This document shows positions 22,020-34,880 of a stretch of 64,000 nucleotides of DNA, piece by piece. The translations under genes were made by a program, and so were the position numbers. The notes below the pieces were generated by a model. It ran no database searches. It worked only from the letters and a program-made list of their open reading frames with translations, and was not told the origin of the DNA. The stretch's first letter is position 1. Every line of letters begins with the position of its first letter. The DNA is taken from assembly GCF_004210375.1 (NCBI RefSeq), contig NC_134834.1, forward strand, positions 137,363,009-137,427,008, given 5' to 3'. This stretch comes from Tachypleus tridentatus (taxonomy: Eukaryota; Arthropoda; Merostomata; Xiphosura; Limulidae).

Positions 22020-24270
22020 GTCAGAATGAGAAATTTTGATGAAATGAGAATAATTGAAACCTAACTAAATGTAAATATTTTTGAGGACAGAAATGTATTT
22101 GAAATACGGGAAATATAGGCTATTTAAAAGGGATAGAGTATTAATAAGGGAGAGAGAAGTAGCTGTATATGTAAAGTGTGAGCTACATCCTTGTTGAAGT
22201 TGAGGTTAAAGAAGATAAGAGCAAGGAGATTGGATCCCTTTGGGTTACTGTTAACAGAGAAGGTTTATAGTTGAAAGTTATTACAGATAACCATGTTAAC
22301 CTGATGAAATCATTGAGAAACTCTGCATTGAAATTAAGATTTCATTTGTTAAGTGCATAACTTTTTTTTTTTTAATTTAATGTATGTAGATTGAAAAATC
22401 AAACCATGAAGGTGACAGGTTTTTAGAAACTATTCAGGATAGTTTTCTTTATGAATTGGTTGCAAAATATAATTGGAATAGTGCTGTTTTGGGCCTATTG
22501 TTAACTTCTAATATCAAAATCACTGAGAGAGTAGAGAGTGGGCTCAAGAGATAATTGTTCAATAAGGTTTGAAGTTTTGCTTCATATGAGGACCATTAAT
22601 AATGGAATTTGGTTAAACCTTTCAAGAAAGCAAATGTTTTGGAAATGATGTAACAAACAGTTGCCTGTTGTGTGAATTGGATAACAGAATTAATTGGATA
22701 TACCAATGATATGTGGAGAATTTTTTTAAAACAAATATTTAATATTCAAGACAGACATGTTCCTTACAGTATTAAAAAAAAAAAAAAGTGGCTGCAAGTG
22801 AAAACACTAAATGGGCCTACAAAGGGTATAAGGGATAAAATGAAAGAACATTATATGATTGGAGACTTAGAGGATTATACATTATTATTACTAATGAATT
22901 AAGCAACACTCTTCATTCTGGTCAGTTGGTTGATTGAAAAAAATTGGGAAATGTAAAAAAAATAAGACTTGTGAGGAATTTTGAAGATGGTTAAGGATTG
23001 GATGTGTAAACCATTTACTATTTTTTTATTGATTCTTAAATAGTGGGCAGATACTATAGGATTGAAAGCTGGCTAGTGTTGCTCCTTTTTTCAAGACAGG
23101 TGATAAAAATTGTTACAGTAATTATAGGCTTACTAGTGTTACATCAGTTGTGGGAAAAGTTTTTGTATGTCTGATAAAAGATGCTTTGCATAGTCGTTTA
23201 AATTTTGTTTGACCGTCAAGATGGTCTCAATAGGGAAAAATCATGCCTTACTAATTTCTTGCATTTATTAAAGTACTGGTTATGTAGATCTAAGTGATGG
23301 TATGAATTTAGTATATATGGATTTTTAAAAAGTCTTTGACAAGGTGCATCATAAAAGAGTTGTTATTAAAATTCTCTCTCTAGGTGTACATATAAGTTGG
23401 CTAATGGGATAGAAAACTCGCTGGATGGAAGAAAGCAGAGTTGTTATAAATGAGTTCAGTAAAACTGGACTAATGTAACAAGTAGGGCATTCATGGCCCA
23501 CTGTTAAACTTTTGCTGTTTTTCATTTATCACTGATATGGGTAAAAGAATGGTCAGTAAATTACTTGCATTTGTTGATGATGCCACTCAAAACATTAGCT
23601 GTGAAAAGAATGCTGATGCTTTACTTTATTTGGACTACTTGGTGAGTTTGTGACTAAATGACAGATGGCTTTTAATTCTAATAAATGCAAGGTAATCTGA
23701 ATGGATTCTCAAATACAATTTCTGATAGTCATAACCGTATTATAGGGAATAAAATGACCTTAATGTTCTGAATGATCAAACTCTTAAGCCATCCAGGTAT
23801 GTGATGTTACTAGTTCATCCAAAAGGAGTATTGACTGCATGTCTAAAAAGACTATAATACTATCTAATACTTGTTGGTTAGGCCATATGTGGAATATAGT
23901 GTTCAGCCATAGCCTTCCGATATAAGGAAGTAAACAAATTGAAAAGGAAATTGATAAAGTTGATTCTTCATCTTGTTTTTGTACATAATGGTAAGAATAG
24001 TAGAACGAAGGGAAAAAGTTTGGCAGAATAGGAATGATCTTCAACTAAAACATTTTTCTAAGAAGGTGATTGTTTTTTGGAATGAGTTACCTTCAGATGT
24101 GGTGGGTGCAGTAAATTTAAGGCATTTAAAGGAATACTTGATAAACAACTGAATATTAAGGGATGGTTTTGAGTGCTTTCTTTTCTAAGTTTATTTTAAT
24201 GAATTGGATGACCTTGATAGACCAACATTTTCTTTGTCTTTAAATTTTACATTATGTCAAATGAAAGCAA
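22020..24270 (+). mobile_element. Degenerate CR1/jockey-like LINE, copy A
   Basis: Endonuclease-domain text (RIIETWLN near 22050; FLETIQDSFLYELV near 22420; LLLTSNIKITERV near 22495), a WRIFLKQIFNIQDRHVPY segment (22713), weak reverse transcriptase remnants (23080-23600), and a C-terminal FFS..VIVFWNELPSDVV and FKGILDKQLN region (about 24050-24150) appear in order. Every domain is broken by stops and frameshifts. It lies just downstream of the NDUFAF7-like exons and may sit in what was an intron. Confidence 0.8.
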
Positions 24271-25640
24271 TGTAACCAAAAATATGTATCTGAAAAAGCC
24301 ACCCTACAACAAAGAAGAAAAATAAACTGTAGGTAAGCTAAACTCTGTGAGTGGTAGGTTTTCTAAGTTAGTTTGAATGAAATTTCACTGAAAGGTGATG
24401 TTCATGTTAAGACTAAAATACTTAATGTCATCTTACAATTTTTTCATATTTCATTTTCATAATCTCTAGAAGTTTGTAAATGACTACCAAATGTTTTATG
24501 GGTTTTTTATTGTAAAATTTCATATTTCAAAACATGCTGATGACACTATAGCTATTTCCTGATCTCCAGAGTTTTCACTCTTTTCCCATCTAAGCATTCA
24601 AAGCTCTTGCTCCAGTTTTTTTATACCCCACTCAAATGCCCTTGACAAATTCTAATTTGCAAAAATCTCTATCAACTTCAATGTGCCCTACATATAGGTA
24701 TGGTTATATATAAGCACCTCATTCAAATAATGTAATTACTTTTTGAACAAAGCATTCAGTGCAGGTTTCTATAAACAGCAGCATTGTGGTTATTTGCAAC
24801 TTACATTGTGACACTGAACATGATTGTTGTTTCTACTGCTGAATCTTCATTTATATTTATAAATTACTTTAACAGCAACAACACTCAACACAAAAACATA
24901 CTTACAGTTATGAATTTCCGAGTTAATGTTTCTATTACAGAGCAGTCCTTCCTCACACTTAGGTGGGTATTTTGAACCAGGTCTATGTGCATGTCATTAT
25001 AATAAAGACTGGCTGTTGTAAGTTACATCCTAACAGTCATCTTCCAAATACACTCAATTGCTTCTTTGAAAAGGACCTTGTGTGAGGCAACTTTCAAAGT
25101 TGAAGAAATTCTTTGTTATACTGACACAGTGCATATTCTCTCCTTTGTTAAAGGTTGATCCCCTTCTACTACATCTGCAAATGAGATGTATTTTATCTTT
25201 TATGACCATGGGCTATAGAAGTAATTATGGCCTTGTGTCATTTTCGTTTTCATGCCTTTCAGCAGATGTGGCACAATTAATAGAACCTTGCTCAGGATCC
25301 TCTGAGCATTTGTATTCATCTCTCTCCCTTTCTTCAAGTAAATTTCTTATGGTGGCTCAACAGAGACAACACAATGGCATGCACACTTCTTCCATCTTCA
25401 TGACCAAAACTCCTCCTTTTTAGAGATGCTTTTCTTATAGGTTATGAAATACAAATATCCAGGAAATCTCATATCATTGCTCCTCAGTCAAATAAGCAAT
25501 AAAGTAGAAGTTTCTTTTTCTAGCAGATCACATCTGTTGGATATATAATATATACTTTCAAAGTAATTATTTTTAAGTTACATTGAGAGAATTCCAGTAG
25601 GCTTTACAGCGAATAATACAGATTTATCCAACGCTGCCAT
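24271..25640. other. No gene recognised
   Basis: Contains an open frame of 113 codons at 25082-25423 without a domain I recognise. The sequence from about 24590 is slightly richer in C and may be part of another old repeat. Confidence 0.4.
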
Positions 25641-25765
25641 TCTCTCAGTGGTACAGCAGTATTTATAGACTTGCAACACCATAAACTGGATTTTGATACC
25701 CATGACTGACATGTAGAGATAGCACATTGTGTAGCTTTGTGCTCATTCTATAACAAAACTTATAC
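25641..25765 (+). mobile_element. SINE family B
   Basis: TCTCAGTGGTACAGCAGTAT head, TGGATTTTGATACCCATGA decayed B-box, AGATAGCACATTGTGTAGCT and TTTGTGCTCATTC tail match the family at lower identity. Confidence 0.75.
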
Positions 25766-25884
25766 AACTACCCACTAAAAACAAAACTTCAGCTTCTTAT
25801 CACTTCTGACATCATACAGTACACATTATGTTGGTATGCAATGTCTAAATGAGGCTTCCTTTTCTGGCTCAGAACAGACAGAGG

Positions 25885-26065
25885 AAAGATAGAAATTTAA
25901 CATCATCCACTGACAACTCTTGAGCTATTCTGTACTAAAGAAAAGTAGGGTTCACTGTCATTTTTAACACCCCTATGGTTGAAAAGACAAGTGTGTTCGA
26001 TAACAAGATTCAAACCCATAATCCACAGATTAGAAATAACCACCCTAATCATTGACCAAAATTCA
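25885..26065 (-). mobile_element. Degenerate SINE family A fragment, minus strand
   Basis: CCACTGACAACTCTTGAGCT, GTAGGGTTCACTGTCA, TTAACACCCCTATGG and CAAACCCATAATCC are diverged forms of the reverse body and head of family A. The tail is missing. Confidence 0.8.
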
Positions 26066-26089
26066 TATTATGTTTAACAAAAAACTGCA

Positions 26090-26175
26090 CAATGAGCAAT
26101 CTGTGCCTAGTTCACCAAGATGAATCGATCCATGGATTTCAGCATTGCAAGTCCACTCATGAATTTACTGCTAAC
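26090..26175 (-). mobile_element. Degenerate SINE-like tRNA-derived fragment
   Basis: GCAATCTGTGCCTAG and the following 'gatttcagcattgcaag' resemble the reverse of a family B-like head (compare 13514-13628). Short and strongly diverged. Confidence 0.4.
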
Positions 26176-28040
26176 CCATCAGTTAATAATAACCATATAG
26201 TCAAATAACAAAGTAGCTAGACAATACCAGTTAGGATATTGATATTTTTGTTTAACTCAAAATATTTTTAAATAACAACATTGACTCATACTTATTAGTA
26301 TACATTATTTTCTACATGTTTAACAAGTAATGAAAATATTAAATAAAAATGGATTTAATTCAAGTGAATGTTTCACATGTGTTTGAGCTATTGTGTTTGT
26401 TTGTTAAATATTGCATTCAGTTTCATTTCTTTTGACTGATGTTGTAGGCTTATTTGAATTTATCCTATCAAAATGAGAAGAAAAAATCATAAACTCAGCC
26501 ATTAATATTCTATGTTATGTTAAATAGCATTTGAAGGATGTTTATTGAGAATTTTAGGATTAAATATGAATTTAAAATTTAATTTGTGTATTGAACCTTT
26601 TTCCATCATTAAGATGTTTTGTCAGGAAAACCTCTATGGAAACTTGAGTAATCTGTTAAGTTTTTAATTTTATTTACAAACCATTTTTCAGAGTTCAGTT
26701 ATTCATGAATTTCATTTAGAAACAGCACATAGTAAAATATAATTAATTTTAATAATTACTTTATAAATTGTTATATTACTTTTTAACTTCACTTTCATGA
26801 AAAGCATTGATATGATTTGATTGTGAAAGTCACATAAAAACTAAAGTTTTTGATAAGTGGCAGTTAAAAAAAAAACACTTGATGTCATTAATTGTAACAT
26901 AAGTTATGATCAAGATAACATTCTTACTTTGACTGTTCTAAAGTATTTATACCTGTAATGGTAGATATCCTTGATTAATGACAAACAATCTGTATTCTCT
27001 AATTTAACTTTGAATACAACAAACACCATTAGGTCTTTAAAGGTTGTCTCTGTACGCACACACACACACACACACACTAACACAAATATATTAAACATAG
27101 TAAATCAAAAAGTCCAATCTCAAATTCTACAAAAGTGCCAGTCTCTACTATTATCAATGGCAGCTTATTTCATGAGTCACATTACCCTTTAACAAAAGTA
27201 TAACTGTCTTAATGGACCCTAGCCTGCATTTCCAAAACCTTAAAACTTTCTACCTGTTGTAGAATTATCTTTAGAATATATCATGGTGGAATTAGAGGAC
27301 TTGTATGTTATTAACCACCTAGATAATTTTATACCTTCAATAAGACCAGTTCTCACTCTCCTCAAAAGAAAACAGATCTTAAATCTATTCCTATAAAATC
27401 ATATTACTGACTCATCTCTGTACTGTTTTCAATAAGTCAATATTGTTTTAAATAATGACACCAAAATTATACAAAGCATTCCTAGTAAGACATTATCAAT
27501 ACATATATATATGTGCATACACACAGAAACCCTAGATTTCTAGAAGCTTTACTAATTGCAACAGAGCACTGCTTCAGTGTCTTGAGGCACTTATCCATTT
27601 TTGTACCAAAATCCTTTTTGTTCAGTCACAGTTCCATACCAATATTATCTATTTAAATAAAAATCAAAATTCCAAGTTCTGGTCAGAGTTTTATCTTATC
27701 TCTTGATTTTCAATTCCAAAATTATTTACAATTAAGTTATTCAGATTATTTGCCTAAAGATGTCAAATTTTATTTTGCTATAAGTTATGGTTAAAGAATT
27801 TTTATTGTTCCACATGAGCAATTATTACACATTTGCATGTACACCACATTTATCTTAATAAATTCCTTCAACAGTTTAATAAAGGTATTAACACCATCTA
27901 CTATTTTTAGTAATTAAAATGTATTTTTTTACCTCTAATAAAAAGAGTAGACAGTGTTTCATGGCTGCCAACATTCATATCAAGTCATCCAGATTCATTA
28001 TGTCCTCTTCTCCAGTTTCTCTGGTATTTTATAAAAGTCA
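26176..28040. other. No gene recognised; (AC)n microsatellite at 27057-27077
   Basis: AT-rich interval with one (AC)n run at 27057-27077. Short open frames on both strands span the microsatellite only by chance. Confidence 0.5.
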
Positions 28041-28044
28041 GGAT

Positions 28045-28485
28045 AACAGTATGTCACTCTTATCAAACTTTGTAGGATGGATGGTAACTTCATGTTGCAG
28101 AGACACAAGTGTAGAGAATGACGTTTCAAAAGTCTTCCACCTTTCGTCTTCAGGTCAGTACATGTATAAGGTGCTGTCAGTCTCTTATAGTGTCCTATTT
28201 GATTGTGGAGAGCATGTTGTGATTGGTTGGATTATCACTGTTTCTGATTGGAGAGATTTCCTATAGATTCAACCAATGGTAGTCACAGGTTACTCACCTT
28301 TAATCTGAAATCTCTGTTTAGTGAATGTTTAATAGTGTTAATATAAAATGATTCTTTTATTTTTCTTGTCTTCCAGAATTTGTCTGTGTTGATGATTGAT
28401 TCTAGTTTTCTACACTTGTGTCTCCACAAGTGGCAGTTGCCATACATTCTACATAGTTTTATCATGAATTGTATGCTTAAACAAT
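28045..28485. mobile_element. Second foldback element with hammerhead-like motif
   Basis: Left arm 28073-28118 (GGATGGATGGTAACTTC ... ACACAAGTGTAGAG) pairs with right arm 28409-28460 (CTACACTTGTGTCTCCAC ... GTTGCCATACATTCTAC). Just inside the left arm, 28120-28154 in reverse reads CTGAAGACGAAAGG ... TTTTGAAACGTC, the same ordering as in the element at 20997-21430. The open frame at 27919-28266 runs through it and is probably not a gene. Confidence 0.65.
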
Positions 28486-30559
28486 CTATTAAAAAATTTT
28501 TTAAAAAGTCACTTGTCTGTTTCTGTACAAGAAGCTACAAAAATTTAATCATGTTAGATGTTTGTAAACAAACATTTTTTTTTGTTTTAACAAATTGAAA
28601 CATAATATTGAGGTTAATTTCTAATGGTGATCAGTATGTCAGAATGCAACTATTGTTAGATGGTGTACCAATCAGCAAAATTGACCTATAGTGGTTTCTT
28701 GTACTTTCAGTAACTAAGTATAATAAGAAATGACACACATAATATTTATTACAACACTTTAATTAGAGAAATTTTGTTTCCCAAGTTCCTTCTCCTGTAG
28801 TTTTGCTCTCTCACATGTGATGGATTTACTATCATATCTCTAATATTGATGTTTTTTTTAAATTAAATTTATATTTACAAATGCACATAACCTATACTGT
28901 TAAACTGCAATTGCAAAATTTCCACCTAACCACTAAAACTAGAAAATTCTTCAATTTAAGAATAAACAATATATATGTGTATGTAAACATTGGTTTATTG
29001 TATGTATTGTTACATAAGCTGAAATTGATAAATTCCTAACGGCTATAAATATAACCAATATGATGTGCCATGAGGCAGTATATTATTGGTTTGTTATAGT
29101 CGGTATGCTATAAACCTTGAAAGTTATAACCAACTGTTATAATGCTTATTAATCAGGAACTTCAGATAATTTACAAGGAACATTTACAGCTTTCAAACAT
29201 TATAAACCCTTTCACTTCAGCGGACTCGTGTTGGACATTAGTAATTTTATGAAAATGTTATTTAAGCTCAGAGGTGGATAATTTAGTGTGTGACTGATGA
29301 AGAACAGAGAGTTAAGTGAATTGTATCTACATCAACTCAAAATTAGTTCACTCATCATGAACCTCTGGTGAGATACCAAGGAAGACCCATACTAGATAGA
29401 AGACTCAATATTGTTTTTAAGTTTTAAAACATTTGTACATAGATCATTATTTGCAATAGTCATTATTGTAAATTGTGTCATTGTTTATATATTCAAATAT
29501 ATTTGTATTAAAAAAATCTTTATCAATCTTATTTGCACTTGTCATAGATTGGATACATATTAATGTTTATATAATTTTTAAATTTAAAATATCGTTTAAC
29601 ATAGTTTCAGGCTATTCAGAATTATCACATCTAATATAATCAACTGGCTTGTTTCAATGTAACAGTAGTTCTGATTAGCTAGACTGTCAACATCATTTTG
29701 TTTCCTGCAGCTGACTCTTGTCAAGAGACAGTTGTTTTGCAAAATACACTTTTTGTTATACTTTTTATATGACATCAATCTGATTCTGTTTTGTCTTTGA
29801 CTGACAATTTTTATTCCCAAAAAACTATGGTAAAAAATTGTTTTCTCTGTGCACAGTGTATTATTATACTCTGCATAGTTTAAATTATTATACATGTTGG
29901 TTTATCAGTCACATTTGCTGTGGCAACTTTTATAACAGAACAATTATTATATGACAGAAACTACAAAGCATTTTTCCCATAAAAACATTTACACTTAAAT
30001 GCCCAAATGCAAACATTTTATATTTTGATATTTCAGTGCAATAGTCATATATAAAGTCAATCCATATTATGGTTAAAAACATAATCAATCTGCTATGACT
30101 ATAAAGTGACTTATCAAAGTGTGCTGCGTCAAAACAAATTTCATTATATAAAATAATCAGCTGGATTTTACTTGTATAAATTATGTTGAATAAAATATGT
30201 TTTGCAAACTGATATTTTCCTTGTATCAATCTGGTGTTCTGCTTTCAAAAGGTAGATATTATTATTAAAACTTAATTTACAGGTAATAATAAAAAAGTCA
30301 ATTACTTTCCATTGGAGCCATAATCTTACTTAAACACCCCATAATAATATTTGTTTGAGAAACCAGAAATTTTTATTTCTCCTTTATAAACACTCGCTCA
30401 CTTTCCTATATTAAACTTTTATTATTGTTTTTGTTTTGATAAAGTAAAATAAGACAGTTTATGTGACCACAAATTTCTTAATGTTACCTAATACTTTGTG
30501 ATGATAAAAAGATTTCTAAAAGCGCATGTTAAATAATCAAACTTGTAACACTTTGTCAG
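28486..30559. other. No gene recognised
   Basis: AT-rich; several short open frames on both strands lack any recognisable domain, splice context or codon bias. Confidence 0.45.
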
Positions 30560-30563
30560 TTAA

Positions 30564-30818
30564 CACTCCTACGAAAAGTGGGGCCTAATAGGCCCCAGAG
30601 CAACTTGAAAGGTTATTAATATTAGGCTAATAAATTTGTATTTAAATGAAATTGCCATTTTATTTGAAGAAATGAATCATCAATATTTTTTTATCACTTG
30701 ATTGATGAAATGAATCAAATGAAATGGCAATTTCATTTAAATACAAATTTATTAGCCTAATATTAATAACCTTCCAAGTTGCTCTGGGGCCTATTAGGCC
30801 CCACTTTTCGTAGGAGTG
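30564..30818. mobile_element. piggyBac-like MITE with ~110-bp inverted repeats
   Basis: The element begins CACTCCTACGAAAAGTGGGG and ends with its complement, with TTAA on both sides (30560-30563 and 30819-30822). Arms of roughly 110 bp are almost perfect; each contains the internal palindrome GGGGCCTAATAGGCCCC. The loop is about 35 bp. TTAA target duplication is the hallmark of piggyBac-type transposition. No transposase is encoded, so it depended on another copy. The near-perfect arms suggest it is fairly young. Confidence 0.85.
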
Positions 30819-31018
30819 TTAATACAACTTCTAAACTTTTAGTTTCATTATTTGAGTAATCAGAGTTATATATATTTCATTTAAATACAAATTTATTAGC
30901 CTAATATTAATAACCTTTCAAGTTGCTCTGGGGCCTATTAGGCCCTACTTTTCGTAGGAGTGTTAATACAACTTCTAAACTTTTAGTTTCATTATTTGAG
31001 TAATCAGAGTTATATATA
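30731..31018. repeat. Tandem duplication, 144-bp period
   Basis: The segment 30731-30874, consisting of the right arm of the MITE plus about 55 bp of its flank, is repeated as 30875-31018 with only a few changes (cttccaag/ctttcaag, ggccccac/ggccctac). It arose after MITE insertion because it copies the arm-flank junction. Confidence 0.92.
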
Positions 31019-34000
31019 CTTAAACTAGTTTTTCTTTGAATGCTATCTAATTTGACATAATCTCTGAGATTGTTATCATGTAACGTATGGACTGTATAAA
31101 GATTTAGTATTTCTGATTATTGCAGGCATGTTGACCTACAGAATGTACAAGACTGAACTGGACTAGACTTTTGAAGAGCATACTCACTAATAAAAAGACC
31201 CTTCTTGCTTTACTGGCTTTTTGTCTCTGTATAGCCAGATATGTATATTATGATCCATGTGTGTCTTTTATTTATGTACATTATTGTACTATAATGGTTC
31301 AAAAGAATTGCGTACTGACCTACCAAGGATCATCTCTCTTAATATTGCTCATATAGTCTCTATTCATAGGCTTAGTTTGATTTTAGATAAAATCGGCCAC
31401 AGTACTATAAAGAATTGGGATAACAAATTAAAGAAACACTAATTCATTGAAAACTTTTGAAACATTTCAACTGATTATATTTACGTACTAGAGGAGATTA
31501 GCACAGATCAAAACAACACAGTAATTTGCAGACCAGATAGTGTTGTGTCTTTCTAAAGCAACTGGATATATTAAACGTTTTTATGCAACTGCTTTAGCAA
31601 TTAAGAGGGAACTAAGAAAAATTTTCATAATAGAAGTTTCTGAGTGTGGCACACATGTATGAAGAGATCACCTACATTATGAAATATGAATAAGAACTAA
31701 GTGATGCAGTTAGCTAGCATTAAGAATCAAGTGATAAAAAAAACAACAAAAAACATGACACTCAGCACATCCACAAGAAGGGTTGAAGAAAAAACTGGTG
31801 ATGCTATGCTGTTAGTCCAGAAATGTTTATATAAGAAGCACTAATCAACACTTTTGTGTGGCAGAGAAAGTTCATCAAAAAGATGAAGAGAATTACAAGA
31901 TATTATGAATAAAATAAAACTGGACTGTAAGTAAATATTTCACCACCTTAGATTACATTACAAAATTAAAACTTATGTGGTGATTATAAATTTTATAATT
32001 ATGTATGAAAATATATTTTAAATTTTTAAATATAAATAACTTTTCTCCATGAACCTTTATGATAACATCAGTTCTTATACATCAATTAAAAGCATATAAA
32101 AATTGTTTGTTCTGCAGATTTTTTGTGTAACTTGGAAACTACGAAGAAGCTTAAAGGAAATGGTAACAGGTTGTGGTAACTGTGAAATACTAAAACTGTA
32201 TCCAGTGCACCTATACAGGTCAGTGTTAGCTTTTACTTCTTACAGTGTAGTTACCCAGGATGTAATAATAATATCTCCAATAATAAATAACATGAAACTG
32301 AAAAGCCTCATTATTCATTTTCTTCTGTGATATGGTGTTAACATTACTAAGTGAGTGTACTTATAGTACCACTTAAACATTGATTTTGTGTGCTCATGTA
32401 AAGCCAATGTACGTTTGGTTAATTCCCATATATGTTTATGTAGTGAAACAATGCAAATATGTACAAAATAATGTAATGTAAAATAACTAAGATTCTTCAC
32501 TAATTCATTCATTTTTATTGTGGTGTATTTTATAACTTAACTACACATATGTGTGTATATAGAATTTAGTATTTAAGTCAGATTAGTGAAATAATTTATA
32601 CCATATCAGTGAATTAACATACTGGACTCTTTGCAAAGTGCACCAAAGTTATAAGAATTAATTTGAAAAGGGTTCAAAAGAATGTTTCATAACTATTATG
32701 ATGCACCAGTTGCTTCTACAACTTCTGCATTAACTTTGTTCTGAACCTAATATTGTGGGTGACCAATAAAATATTGGATATAACTGCATCTGTGTGAAGG
32801 TCAGCTCCCATGTTAGAAATCTGATCACATAAAGTACATTTATTTTTATTCAGGGCACTTGCTTTTCTCAGTGTAACTAAGCTATGGTAATTTTTTTTTA
32901 TTGTAATGCTTTCAAATGCATTTCAAAACAAACTTGTCTACATAAAAAAAAAACTTCATTTAAGAAAAATGTGATATTTTGCTTTTAATATTCCCGTAAT
33001 AATCTTTTGAGGCATAAATGACAGGTTGGTTTAGTGTTTTTATCCAAGCAACCATTTTTAACAGCAAGAGAAATACTAGATGTGGCTCATGTATGTTTAG
33101 GCTTTTGATGCAAAATATGTTCACAGACTAAGCATTAGTCTTGTTTTGTTAAAGGTAGCTTAGCAAGAGACACTGGCTCCCCAGAAGAAAGGAGAATATC
33201 TTTGTTTTAAACCAGCAGTTGATGCTATATTTGGTAAGTTACTGTATATACAGACATTATAAATATGAGTTGCAGTAACTTTATTATATGTATAATAATC
33301 TTGAAAACCTAAATTGTGTTTATTCAGATTCAAATACATTATGTTGATGTTAGCTTAAAATTTGATTTGAAATATTTAATTTAGAATGCCCATAACTACA
33401 GAGTTTCTGATTTTCTTAAAATAATGAATTAATTACTTGTTACTCCTAACTATCCATACATTTTGCAAAAATTGTATTAAACAAAGGAAGAAGAAAATTC
33501 CTGAAAGGATGATTACAGTTCTGTAACAAAAGCAATGGGAACAAAGCTAAGCAGAAAAAGAGTTGAAAACAGAAACCTAATTAGCTCAAGTTGAGTAAAC
33601 AAAATTTTATTATTTGTGAAACTTATTAAAATTATGAGAAAAGTAATCATCTGTTTTTAAACTGATTTCTAAGAATAAAACTGAAAATATTTTGTCTAAT
33701 CATTACCCAATCCATATTACAGGATAAATATTCACTATGTCCTTGATGACAAACATATTGCACCCTTTGCACAAAGCTGGAATTCCACACTGTGAAGGTA
33801 GAGGGGCCAGGTTAGGTGCACAGCAAAGTAACTAACTGCAAGCAACTGCCCAGAATGAACAGGTGTAATCTGATATGAATGATGCAAGTAAATGGGGCAC
33901 ATCACTACTTCTGCAACAGATATTCTCTTTGTACAGTAGGAAATTAAACCAAAGTGGGTGGGAAAATGTAGTGATTTCATAAGTTGAAATTGGATCAATA

Positions 34001-34880
34001 GGTGCATCCAGTAGTGATGTATAAATGGAATGCTATGTACTTTCTCAACCTCAACTGGATAGGTTCTATCACATAACCATAACATTGTAGATAGGACAAG
34101 TAGTCCTAGTTATATATACCCAAAAACCCAAATATAAGTAACCAGAATTACAAAGAGAAAATAATTTTTTGGACCAGACAAAGGTTCATATGAGCAAGAA
34201 GTACAACAAACTAAACTGAACATTATTGGGTAAAGTCAGTGTTTGGACTCACCCTTAAAACCAGGTAAAGCTGTAACAAATATTACAGGCAAAGTCATAA
34301 CTCACTCAAGCATAAATGCTGCATCCAGAATTACAAAGAAAACATGGAACAATTGCCCAACCTCGGGAACAGAGCATGGACTATTTGTAGATAGTATTAC
34401 AAGGTGGACAAATTCTCCCAATTTCAACTGTAGAAGCAGGGGTAGAACCTTCTGTAACTGTAGTGAATGAGAATAGAAGCATTTATTGTACTCCAGCATC
34501 ACAAAGAGGTTCCCATTTTAGCTGGACTAGCTCCAGCCAATTAGTTTATTTTTCTATCTACTAATGTCCACCCAAGAGAGAGTATCCAGAGAAAATGGAA
34601 GGAAATAAATTGGCTTTGCTTTCTTCCCATTAACTGATAATCATGAGGAAGGGTCCATTGTCCACTTCCCTCCCCCATCAGTGACTGGGAACTTTTAAAT
34701 ACTCATACACCAATTGGTGTCAGAATGTACAAGTTAGGAAGCTGCATTAAATTTAGTATTAACATCTGATGTTAATATGATAGACAGGAGTTGTGGTTGG
34801 TGAGCAATTAAGTACAAGCAACCATTGCACTACTAAATTTGAGGTGTTACTACACTCTGATTTTAAATTTCATAAAAGCC
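31019..34880. other. No gene recognised
   Basis: AT-rich sequence. Open frames at 33735-34085 (minus, 116 codons) and 34243-34470 (plus) resemble no family I know. A moderately GC-richer block at about 33730-34560 could be an unrecognised old repeat. Confidence 0.4.

Noticed and set aside
25082-25423. 113-codon plus-strand open frame
   Set aside because: Composition is serine/leucine-rich without any motif; probably chance or an old unrecognised repeat.
27057-27077. Open frames on both strands around the (AC)n run
   Set aside because: The THTHTH and VCVCVC stretches are translations of a microsatellite.
33735-34085. 116-codon minus-strand open frame
   Set aside because: No domain, no start context and no repeat family recognised; similar-length chance frames occur elsewhere in this window.
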